Assembly (NCBI GenBank): GCA_009760855.2
Contig: WPIO01000069.1
Span: 738,501 to 802,500, forward strand
Direction: 5' to 3'
Length of the DNA: 64,000 bases
From: Cristatella mucedo
Taxonomy: Eukaryota > Bryozoa > Phylactolaemata > Cristatellidae
In this document: piece by piece, positions 1 to 29,694 of the stretch
How positions within the stretch are numbered: position 1 is the stretch's first letter
Layout of the letters: each line of letters begins with the position of its first letter
Notes under the pieces: model-generated
What the model saw: the letters and a program-made list of their open reading frames with translations, nothing else
Databases searched by the model: none
Told to the model about the DNA's origin: nothing
Position numbers and translations under genes: made by a program

Positions 1-80
1 GATCTCCTGTATCTTAGCCGAAAGCTCCAACTCCTCGACCCGTTCGTACGACTCGCCACTGCCGTCGTCGTACTGGATGA
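1..80 (-). CDS. possible partial exon at left edge, unknown protein
   Basis: Read on the minus strand, about 27 codons are open up to the window edge, with an acidic, coding-like composition (it includes YDDGSGESYERVEELE). A candidate acceptor (CATCCAG) sits just upstream at about 72-78. I do not recognise the protein. A short open stretch in GC-rich DNA can arise by chance, so this is weak; sequence left of the window would settle it. Confidence 0.2.
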
Positions 81-260
81 GGTGTGATGTCGGTGTAGCG
101 CTCCCAAGCAGCCCATTCTTGCGACACCAAAACTAGTTCGTCAGGACTCGTCTTTATACAACATCCACATAAAGCGTACTCAAGCTCCCCCGGCAAGCAA
201 GCAATCAAGCTAGCCACCCTTCTTGCCCTTCCGTCAAGGCCGTGGAGCTCACATAATGCT

Positions 261-980
261 GTGCATTCAGCCAGAAAGCAACAGCCGACCGCCGATGCAC
301 TGCACGCTCAAGCAGGGCTCAGGCGATTGCAGCCGGTGCTAAACTCGGCAGCTAGGCTTGTCTGTCGTGGGCGTCGCAGTTGCCACATTACTCCACTTCT
401 CGCCGACCTGCACTCGCTACTAGTCAAGCAACGGATTCACTTCAAGGTTTTGTCGCTCATATTTAGGTCACTTCATTCTTTGGCTCCAGCCTATCTCTCA
501 GATATGCTCCCCCATCAGGCCAAGCATCGTACCACCCGCTTTTTGGAATCCAACAGTCTAGAAATACCTCGTACAAACCTCAAATCCTTTGGAGACCGTG
601 CATTTAGTCCGTATGCTCCCAAAGCCTGGAACTCCCTCCCGACCTGCGTCAGAACATCCCCTGACCTGACCACATTTAAAAAGAACTGAAAAACACACCT
701 ATTTAGGACAGCATTTAGTGGGTCCCTGTGATTCGTCCTTAACGCGCTTATGCGTGCTGACACTGTGCATGCTGCCACTAACCACATTTGCATGCTGACC
801 CTGTGCATGTTACCCCTATAAAATACCTAACCATGTTATTCATGTTGTTTGTTTATCAAGCATGATATTACTCACCATTCAATTGCATTTCCCTTTACAG
901 CAAATGTAAAGCGCCTAGGAAGAGATTGAGTTCTCTGAGGGCGCTTTATCAAGTGCATTATTATTATTATTATAAGCAGT
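261..980 (+). mobile_element. LINE family A (CR1/L2-like), 5'-truncated copy
   Basis: The + frame encodes the C-terminal end of a LINE ORF2, downstream of the RT, including SCHITPLLADLH and FGDRAFSPYAPKAWNSLP, ending in a stop after TTFKKN at 689. A 3' UTR of about 280 bp follows, with the family tail GTTCTCTGAGGGCGCTTTAT and then (ATT)n. The same protein and tail recur at least eight more times in the window in both orientations. The CR1/L2 assignment rests on the post-RT motif and microsatellite 3' end; no RT is present in this copy. Confidence 0.85.
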
Positions 981-3188
981 CAGTAAATTAGTAATGGGAA
1001 ACGCGACGGGCGTTGCAGGCGGTCGTTTGCCTCGGTCACGACGGGAGCGCCCACAATGTAGCCGACTGAGAGTGGTTTAAATGGTTAAAGCGTTAAGTTG
1101 AAGGGCTAAAGTGGTTCTACAATTTAAAACCATCATGGAAGTAGAGCAACGCAGCCTATTCTTGGTCGTTTACGCGGCTGCGAATCAGGAACGACTGCCG
1201 AGAGTTGGCTGCAACCGCTTATTAGCCCCTTGCCGGTTGCCTCTTCGGTTGCTAGTTGGCAATCGCGGCCTTGAGCTTGGAAGCTTGCAACCCTTTGGCC
1301 GCACATACGCCTAGCGGACGTGCACCAGCCGAGACCTTATTTTTGTGCCTCTCGCCTCAGCCGAAGCCAAGAGGATATGGTGGTCGCCGCGGCCCGGCGC
1401 CTACAGCCATCCGAGCTGTAGGCAACGGATCGTAAGGAGCAGTACCGCGCTTGCTATTCCAAACATTTGCAGCAGCAGCAGGACTGGATCGCTCGGCGAT
1501 GTCTGCGTTTTGGTGCAATCAACGAGCTATGGAATTGAGCTGGCGGTAGGTGTGGAACGCATTTGGACTGTATAAAATAAGTGGGGGATCACACATGCTC
1601 AATCGCCGCTATCATTCAACCAAAGTACTCTACCTTATGCATTAGCGACCGAGATCGCTATCGGAGCGACTGTTCAGAGATCCTTCACTGCTCCAATCGA
1701 GCAAGTGCTGTTACACCTAGGCGCGAACTAGGAGCATTCGCTGTAACACCCGAGTGGAAGTTGAGACGTGGCTTAATTCTTGGGAAAGAGTAGCAGTTAA
1801 CTAGCGGTCCCTCATCTGCCAGAATATTTGAGCAGCTGATTTTCGCCTCAGGAAGGCTTAGAAATGGGGATCTTCACCCTATCCTCCTGTCGCCGACGTA
1901 AGCAAGCTTTGGAAGGAGAAATTAGTGTCTAATCATGTACTCCACATATACCACGGGGCTAGACCACGACCTCTGTCATCAAGTACATTCAACTCGGCCG
2001 TGGTAGGGGCGATAACCTTTCACACAGGGCCAAGCCGGCGAGCCAAACAAGTGTGGCTGTGGCGTTCGCGACTGAATGACCATCTTGAATTCTCACCGAC
2101 CCGACATACTAATTAAACGTCTACAGCTACGGCCAAGCCTGTAGCTAGGTCATAAAGAGGCCAGTTCTGCTGACAGCGGAGGAAGACCAGTCCTTCTAAT
2201 ACACTGGCGCCGGCTACTTCATCTGTATGGTTACAATCTTCTGCACTTTCACTGCAAGCACAAAACTTTACTTTGTATCCGAAGATCTTTCTCTCCAGCA
2301 CAACAGTGTTTACAATTTGAATAGAGTCATTCGACTAAAATGCTCAGCCAAGACCCTCTCATCTGGATAGCAGGCGCGCTCGGCTCTGTCTGCTGTGCAC
2401 AGATTCCACAGCGTGAGCATAGGAAGATTAAGAAAAAAAATCAATCTGGCCGCTAGTGAGGTCACACGATTTGTTTATAGGGTCACCTGTCGTGGATCTT
2501 AACTGCATTGAGCACGTTCAGAAAACCTAACCGAACCAGAAGGATCGGGGGTCGGCTGATGCGAGCTGCAGCCACGCCCACCCAATAGGGACGCAAGGAC
2601 GAAGGTGAAGGCCTCAGCAATGTGGTCGCACGGTGCCCTCTCCGGCCCGCCATATTAGGTGGAGAGAATTCCGCTGGCTGTCATTTTGTCTACAATTTTA
2701 CGGTGAAGAAGGACCTTTCGATGTGCATATCTGGTGATTAGTAAGTATTTGAATAAGCAGCGCGGGTGAATCAGATCAAATCAGGCTCTCCACCCTGAGC
2801 GAAGCCGGTCTAGAGTACGATGGCTTATCTGCCCCTGCATTGAAATTTGACGATTTATCCCCCACGCAAGACCGCATGTAGAATGTTGCCATGTGCGCTC
2901 GGCCACGGAGCTTTCGCTGCTGTCGAGGCCTCTTGTTATCGAGCTGCAGGTGGCTCGAAAGCCGGACTATGGCGCCATTTCACCGACGCGAGTTGTATCT
3001 ATACCACGCCTTTGGCCTCATTGTAGGCTTGCCCATATCTAGCTAGATCGGTGGAGGTCTCGACCGGCTCTTGCCCTGTCCTGCGGCTCGAGCTTCCGTC
3101 GGGAGCGAGCGCATGAGGCGTTCAGATAGTCGAGATATCCGATAGTCAAGCATCTGGAGTGATTTGTGATCCATTATCTGCAGCTTCC
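981..3188. other. gene-free stretch upstream of the zinc-finger gene
   Basis: No exon, RNA gene or recognisable repeat could be supported here. Several short ORFs lack coding character. The promoter and 5' UTR of the zinc-finger gene should lie at its right end (roughly 2600-3188), but I see no convincing TATA box or initiator. Confidence 0.4.
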
Positions 3189-21865
<18,677 letters not shown>

Positions 21866-22603
21866 CCTCGGCTGGTGTTGCCGACGGTGCAGCAGCTGCC
21901 AGTCAGGTATGTCGGGAGGAGGTGCGATGTGACCTAATTACCGTCGCAGGTCGCTGCCGTCTTGCTATAGCTGCTGAGAGGCTGCAGCAGCTGGGTGAGC
22001 ACTCCGTGGTGCAGGTTTCGGGAAGCTAGTTTTGGTGTATGCTATAATTATGCACCTTTGGTCTGTAAGGATTTCTTTGACTGTTGTTGAATTGCCCTGC
22101 TGACTCCCCGCCACCTTACAGCATTTTCCTTTCTGCTTGCTTGTGTTTATTGATCGATCGTCGTTAGAAATGCTGTAGCATAGCTGTGCTTCTTTGTTTG
22201 CGTGGTGACCGAGCCACCATCTTCTTGCTGCTCTCAGTGACCTTTCTGACTGACAGGAACAAGCAAGCCAGGGACACCTCGAAGCTATGACGTAATTAGG
22301 CCTCCTACGATTTCCAGGACAGCTGTTGCTCTTCATGGCTTGTAAGCTGGGTTCCACATCTCCACCAGAGCGCCTCAGCTGATGGCATGACCTTTTTGAG
22401 AGCGTAAGTCCGGTCAGCTGATTAGGCAATCTGGATAGTGACGACTTACTTTCGAATGGATGAAAATCATTGGCGATGGAATCGATGTTGCTTATCGATT
22501 CAAGTCCGGTCTCTCTCCCAGGGCCATGCACTCAGCTGATATTAGCCAGTCGCACTCAATGGTTCTGAAAACCGTTTGAATTCAAGTGATATCGTTTTAT
22601 TTC

Positions 22604-22609
22604 AATAAA
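22604..22609 (+). promoter_or_regulatory. candidate polyadenylation signal of the zinc-finger gene
   Basis: AATAAA, 739 bp after the stop codon, followed by a T-rich stretch. It is the first canonical hexamer I see downstream of the last exon on this strand. Confidence 0.45.
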
Positions 22610-23072
22610 CGTTTCTGCCTCCCTTGCCAGTGGTATCAATGCCAGTCATTAATTTAACTCCCCGTGCGTCGATAGTCAACTACTGTCTTGTGCTGCTTGA
22701 CAAGGGTCTTGCCTGCTGATGATGCTTCACCCTGCTGAAACTGCTGACTACCATGATGTATAAGTAGGGGTGTGGTTTCACCACATCTGGTTTTTTGAAG
22801 AAAAAGTTCTTGCCCACACACAAGGAGTGGTCGAGTGGCTGCATCTGGTATTGGAGGACTTGCGTTAGTGCTCGAATACATAGGCCTACAGTCCGTATGT
22901 GCAGCAGTTTTAATTGAAATGGTAATACAGGGGCTTATAGACAACCGAGCACGAGCTATCATTTTCACTATCTCGATCGACTTTTTAATGGACATATTTT
23001 ACAAAATCGTGATACAGTGAAGCCGTAAAAGTTAAAGCAAGAAGTGGCGAGGGACTACTGTACATATATGCG

Positions 23073-23096
23073 TATGTATGTATGTATGTATGTATG

Positions 23097-23128
<32 letters not shown>

Positions 23129-23131
23129 TGC

Positions 23132-23163
<32 letters not shown>
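23073..23163. repeat. compound (GTAT)n-(GT)n-(GC GT)n microsatellite
   Basis: GTAT units, then GT, then CGTG units, then GT again. Confidence 0.95.
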
Positions 23164-23422
23164 CTATAGTTGACTCCGCGTATAGGAATATTGGATATAG
23201 GAATGCTTCGCTTGTAAGAATAGCCGTTCACTCAGGCGAAAAAATTCTCAAAGTATGGCCGCCTCTATTGTGGCTGTAAATTCGTTAGGGTAATAAGGTT
23301 TTTTATAAAGCCGGACGTACTAAAGTTATGGATAGCATGTGAAAATATGTATTGACAACCCGAAAGCAAATACAAGTGCCTTTGATATATGCATTTAAAG
23401 TGGCGTCCCTCCACGATTCTGT

Positions 23423-23590
23423 ATTCGGTGAGCCGCGATCGCTCACTAGGTAAGGCGGTCGCTTTTCACGACCGCAGTCATGGGTTCGAGTAATATGGTG
23501 GGTGATCCTTTATCGCCACTGCTAGTGGTGGGGATAGCCGTAAAGGCTCTTCTGTCGCTATACAAAAGGGGCTGTTAAATCAGCTGGTAT
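23423..23590 (+). repeat. SINE-A copy
   Basis: Head CGCTCACTAGGTAAGGCGGT (A-box-like), GGGTTCGAG in the B-box position, body TTATCGCCACTGCTAGTGGT and tail GCTATACAAAAGGGGCTGTT ending AATCAGCTGG. Confidence 0.75.
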
Positions 23591-23931
23591 TTTGATTTTA
23601 TTTTTTGTACAACCTCCCTTGTCATACCAGGAGCAGAAGCGACCAGCTTCAGGCTGTTTCTTAAACTCTAGCTCATTCCAAAGAGCCTGGGTTTTACTAA
23701 ACTAGTCGGCTGCTGCCGTAGGCCGAACACCTGGCTTCAGCTGCTTGCCGATATTGCTCCGTATTAGTTCTGTAGGGTTTAAATCATGTGGTTGGCCGAG
23801 CCACTGTACCTCCACCAAACGAGGATTCGTCAAGAGGATCGCTAGGTAGGCCGCGGTGCATTGAAGATGTATTGAAATCCGGTTCGTTCGCCCGTTGGTG
23901 CGGACAGCCTGCAAGGTCTGGGAGCCATACG

Positions 23932-24240
23932 AATAATGTAATGTATCTCCGTCAGTAACTCCACAAAGTCATAAAGACCATGTGGGTGTTACGCAGGAGA
24001 GTTTTGTATAGCGCACTCACAGCCTATGTGGCTTTCGGTACGCATTCGGTAGCCAACAGACATCGTCTCACGCAACAAAGAGAAAGTGGGAAGCATAGCA
24101 GAGTCAGGAGAGCAGTTGGGGTAGTGAGTAGCATAGAAGTAGCAGTTCAGGACCGCTGAAAAGGATGTGCCATAGTCGGCAGTTGGAGAGTAGTTGTCGT
24201 TGCGTAAGAAAGAATACGGTTGCAGCATGTGAGACAGCTG
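23932..24240 (-). mobile_element. LINE family B 3' end, antisense
   Basis: Starts with the tail AATGTAATGTATCTCCGTCA and continues into the C-terminal coding part (minus-strand peptide includes LNCYFYATHYPNCSPDSA). Probably truncated at about 24240. Confidence 0.8.
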
Positions 24241-24784
24241 CTGCAACAATTAAAAAAGTGGCAAGACAGGAACAGCGAGTACACCTAACTGTACGGCGTC
24301 AGCAAAGCTTAAGATCCTTAACGATAAAGTAACTGTCGGGTACGGTTACTAACGGTAGTACTCCTAGGCTGTCAGCAAATCTGGAACAAGGAGTCGCTTG
24401 TCAAGTGGCCGCCGCGTGTGCCTGCATGCCTCTGCAGATTCGGTAGTGACATGCTTACGCTGTCTCTTTAGCTTTACAATAACCTGCCAAACTCGGTGCC
24501 AAAATTCGCGGGACTTGGTTGCCGAGATTAAAGTTTCTGGATCGTGGCTCGTGCCTCTATCGGTAAACCGACAGAAAGCCCGATCGAAAGGACGGAGTGA
24601 GTCCTGCCATGACCACGAGTCTTGCCATGACCTGAGCTTCTCGGCGAATAAGCAAGCAATCAGTGCCTCCCACTAGGTGCTTCAAGTGCTGCCCTTGCTT
24701 ACAGAAAAGGCCGAAGCTCAACGGCAGGATAGCACGAGCTGATGACGGTAAATAAATCTTCTGACTTGTCTGATGTGTTCGATT

Positions 24785-25680
24785 TGTGTCGTGTGGGGTG
24801 TCAGGTCTCATCAACCATACCAGTCACCTGTGGAATCTCTAAATGGTCCGTTTTGGTCCATTATTGTTCTCCATTTATGCTCAACCTCTGGGGAAAGTGA
24901 TTAAGGCCCACGGAATAGGATTACACTTTTAAGCTGACGATGTGCAGCTGTACTTTATTGTTTAAATCGTCGAATTCGCCTGAAGCAACTGATAAACTGA
25001 ATGCTCGCTTTGTCGACATTCGATTTTGGTTATCTTAAAATTTCTTGAAAGCAAACGACGATAAAACTGAACTGCTTCTCATAGGACAACCTAAGTGTGT
25101 GGCTGGATTAGAAGGCTCTGGTCTTCTATTAGGTGATGGTGTTTCTCGACAATTACCGCGTGCTCGAAATTTAGGTGTCGTTTTCGACAGCTGCCTCAAT
25201 ATTAAAAGCTTCATTAAAAAGACTGCTTCTACAGCTATCCATCACGTCCGATCCCTATCCAAGATAAGGAGCTGTCTTCCACGATGGCTTGTAAAAAAAT
25301 TAACTAGCTCCATAGTTCTGTGTCGGCTTCATTTTTGTAGTCCCATTTTGGCTGGATTACCAAGAAACTAGGCCACAACAAATGGCTATGAATATTGCTG
25401 TAAGGATAGTTTGATTGATCAACGGATACAGAGCAAAGTTTTTTCGCGGACCCACAAGGCCCGCCACGGCTTGGCTTCTCCATACCTATTTGAACTGCTG
25501 CACCATTTCAGCCTTTCGGTCCTGTGTGGACGATAGGAAACTGTTCCATTCCTCTGCTTGAAGACCGTTGGCGACAGAAGCTTTTGCTCTGCAGGTCAGG
25601 CTGTGAGTTCACTACACAGAGCTCTCCGGCGTAACACTCGCATAGTCTTCGTGGACTTACAGAATGAGATTCGTACATGC
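24785..25680 (+). mobile_element. LINE family B fragment, RT C-terminal part to 3' end
   Basis: Starts in the RT domain next to the active site: the + frame carries a stop where the Y of the Y-A-D-D box should be (position about 24931), followed by ADD. It then encodes the region with ELLLIGQPK and ARNLGVVFDSCLN and ends with a degraded C-terminus and a family B-like tail. Frameshifts and stops are numerous. Confidence 0.75.
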
Positions 25681-26886
25681 ATACATACATAGTGGTTGCT
25701 AATTATCGCCTTGCCGGTACATTGTAGTATGCAAGCACTCTCAAGCTAGCTGTAGGCAAGCCCTTCCAAAGTGCAAAGTGCTCACTCATTTCCCAAAATC
25801 TAAAGGGAATGAAAGGCAAGAAGTGGAGGAGAGAAAGTGGAGGAGAGAAGAGAAGCAGTGACCGAGAAAGAAAGACAGAACGAGAGAGAGAGAGAGAGAG
25901 GAGAGAGATGGTGAGTGAATGATTGAGAATGAGTATGTGTGTTTGAATGAACTCCCCATACATCAGAGATTGTGACAGAGGAAAGCCTCACCATATTCAC
26001 GAATTCGATTGACATTTGGTATTTTCACACATGCAAATCAATGGCTAGCAAGAACCTGCATTGCTAAACCACCCCATGCACCTTCGGTCAGGTTTTGCCA
26101 TTGCACTAGTCTTTCAACAATTCTTGTCAGCAGTTTTTAGGACTTGCAGTGTAGTTGCAAAGCTGGTACAGCACGTTCATAAACAAAAGTAAAAATTTTA
26201 GATCATTGGTCAGCCAACTCCGGCCTTCAGACCAGATACGGCATAGCTAGCGCTCCAGTCCGGCCTAGCAGCCTCCTTGTTGTTTACGGATGGATCCGGC
26301 CTCCGTCTCTCGGCCGCTTTCTGCTTTGAGTTGAGAGCTGTTATTCTGCTTTATTTTGCTTCTCACGTTTCGCAATATAAAATAGGCTACACCCACTCCC
26401 GGCCGGGCGGGGTGGAATGGTTTCTTCTGGCCTAATTCGCCTTATTGACCTCCTGAAATGGCTTGGTAGTCCGAAAAGTTTGCCGACCTCTGTGTTAGAT
26501 GATCGAGCAGCCTCGTCTATAGAGCCGAAGATAAACGCTAGTGGCTTCCCAACAATTGCAGTGCGTAAAAAGGGTTGCCCTTTATACGCCTCGAACGCAC
26601 GATGAAAGTTGTGAAGTGCCAATGCTTTATTCCTAGGCCAAGACCGAGGTTAGTAGCTCTGATAGGGTCGGGGGCAACATGACGGTGATGCCACGCCCAC
26701 AGCTACTGGATGTTCTAGCTATGAGTTTAAATAAATTAGACATAGTTAATCAGTCGTCAAAGTCATTAAATAAGCAGTGCGTGCTCATTGTGATCGCTTC
26801 CCGTTGCTCGGATAAGCTCTGTTGCCCCCGGCCACGGGTGTAAAGCAGCAGCTACCTCGCCACGCTGTGGCTCATTTCCTTCAGGC
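25681..26886. other. gene-free stretch upstream of ASTE1
   Basis: Holds a GA-rich run (25880-25908) and no supportable gene. The ASTE1 promoter should lie in its right part, but no clear core element is visible. Confidence 0.4.
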
Positions 26887-27246
26887 ATGGGTATTCCGGG
26901 TCTGGGATCTTTTGTGGCCCAGCAGGATGGTCTTCTGATCGACGTGCATCTTCGAGATTGCCGGCTAATAATAGACGGAAGCAACCTCTACCACTTTCTT
27001 TACTACAACTCTTCGGCTACCCACGAGTACGGCGGTGACTACGATGTGTACGCCGAGGCAATTCGAGCCTACTTCGACGCTCTGCGGACGTGCGGTGTGA
27101 CCGCCTATGTCGTCCTCGATGGCGCATACGACCCCGACAACAGGAAACTCAAGACGACGCTGCGTCGCGCAAAGGAGCGAATATTTCTGGCAGCCGCCAG
27201 CTGGCGGCGGGGCCGTGGCGCCGTATTGCCGGTCATGGCTTGTGAG
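26887..27246 (+). CDS. ASTE1: ASTE1 exon 1
   Basis: Starts at the ATG of MGIPGLGSFV, which matches the conserved start of the XPG N-domain. It ends at GTGAG|GCGAGT: a GC donor, phase 0. The preceding residues GRGAVLPVMACE line up with the human protein up to the VF that opens exon 2. The nearby GTGAGG donor (27242) would be phase 1 and break the frame. Confidence 0.85.
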
Positions 27247-29604
27247 GCGAGTGCCGCGGCCGCCTGCTTCCTAGAGGCTGGACGCGCCGCCTGAAACGTG
27301 GCCGCGCCTCGCTCCGTCGCGCGCCGCCGCCTCGCTCATGCGCTACGCCACGAAGGACGGCTGCGCCGGGCGACGAGCGTGCCTGCACGGGCGAGTCGCT
27401 AGCCGCCGTTCGTTCGCTACAGGTGTTCTGTCAGGTGCTGGCCGAGCTGGGCGTGGCGCACTGCATATGCGACTTCGAGGCCGACCGCGAGATCGCAGAG
27501 CTAGCACTGCAATGGAACTGTGCCGTACTGAGCAACGACAGCGACTTCCTGGTGCTACCGCTCACCGGTGGCCTCGTGCCGATCGACTCGCTCGAACCGC
27601 AGCCGATCGTAGGCGGTGGATCAGCCGGAGGAGGAGCCGGCGACGACGGTCCGTAAGTGGGCCTCAGCAGCAACCGCTTCCGCTCCGCCAACTGCGCTGC
27701 CCACGGTGACGTTGGACTGGCACCACGACGGGATCGATGTATGTGTCGCCACCACTGCCGTGTGCGTGATGCGGCAGAGGTGAGCAGGTGATTGAGAAGC
27801 TGCAGTCTTGTTTGGCCCCGGATTTCACTCAGCGGCATTTGAGCTGGCGAAGCTTCAGTGACGACGCAGCTCCAGTGTTGGCAGAGAGGGTCAGATGGTG
27901 CTGTTCTTCAATCATGTTAGCGGCTGATGGAAAAAGAGGGACAGACAGACACATTAAGGCAGACGGAGAGAGAGAGAAGAGAGAGAGAGGGAGAGAAAAA
28001 AGAGAAAAAGAAAGAAGCCGAGACAAGAGATAGCAAAATAGTGAAAATGGGAAGACAAGAGATCAAAAGAGTGAGATGGAGGTGGGGGTCGGAGTGGAAG
28101 GAGGTAAGGAGAGACAGAAGAAAGAGAGATGGGTAACTCGATCGATGGGGGGAGAGAGAAGAGTAGAGAGATTGATAGATATACAAGATCAGAGATTCCA
28201 CCCCTCAAATAACAGCATCCCTTCTTGATTCATGTCCTTCAGTATCACCCCCACACTACCTCTCCATCGATTCAGTGTCTGTAGTCAAGGCTGCAACTAA
28301 TGACCTCATCTTGCAATTCTTTGCTTGATTTTTCAACAGAGTTCGCTACCATCGATCAATAAGTCCTGCTCGAGCACCTCTCATCACGCCTGAACATCAC
28401 TAGCACGTCACTGCAATGATTAAGATAAAATATCGGTATATGTAAAGTGCCTAGAAAGAGATAAAGTTCTCTGATGGTGCTATACGAATGTATTATTACT
28501 ATTAGATGGATAGCTAGATAGATAAATAGATAGAGCCTATAATGTCCGACGAGTGTATTTATATGGAGCTCTATTAGGCCCAGCAATCTGCTATTGGTAT
28601 ACATGCTATGGCATGTGGCACATCCTACAGTGTCTTATGCCGACTACCCCTAGTTCAGGGAGCATTCGTGAGATGACAGGCTTTCTTAATTAGGGCGCAA
28701 CGGTGAGATGAGAGCAAGTAATTCTGTGCATTAATGCATGTATGAGTGTGAGTAATAATAATAATGCACTTGATAAAGCGCCCACAGAGAACTCAATCTG
28801 TTTCTAGGCACTTTACATTTGCTGCAAAGGGAAACGCGATTTAATGGTGAGTAATATGCTTGATAAACAACATGAATAACATGGTTAGGGGTGACATGCA
28901 CAGGGTCAGCATGCAAATGTGGTAAGTGGCAGCATGCACAGTGTCAGCATGCATAAGCACACAAAGGACGAATTACAGGGACCCGCTAATTGCTATCCTA
29001 AATAGGTGTTTTTAGGTTCTTTTTAAATGTGGTCAAGTCAGGGGATGTTCTGACGCAAGTCGGGACGGAGTTCCAAGCTTTGGGAGCATACGAACTAAAT
29101 GTACGGTCTCCAAAGGATTTGAGGTTTGCACGAGGTATTGGTAAACTGTTGGATTCCTAAAAGCGGGTGGTACGATGCTTGGCCTGGTGGGGGAGTAGAT
29201 CTGAGAGATAGGCTGGAGCAAAAGAATGAAGTAACCTAAAAGTGAGCGACAAAACCTTGAAGTCATCCGTTGTTTGACTGGTAGTCAGTGCAGGTCGGGG
29301 AGAAGTGGTGTTATGTGGCAACTGCTATGCTCACAACAGACAAGCTTAGCTGCGGAGTTTTGCACCAGCTGTAATCTTCTGATTGCACATGCCTGTTGGC
29401 CAGCAAGCAGTGAGTTGCAGAAGTCAAGATGGGATGTCACAAATGCATGGACCAACTTAGACGTGGTATCCTTATCTAAACAAGCCCGAATTTTAGCACT
29501 GTTATGCAGCTGAAAGTAGGCAGACTTGACTGTGGAGCTTATGTGGTCGTCTAACGAGAGGTCACTTTGGAACATGACACCTAGATTTCGAGCTGATTCA
29601 GTGG

Positions 29605-29694
<90 letters not shown>

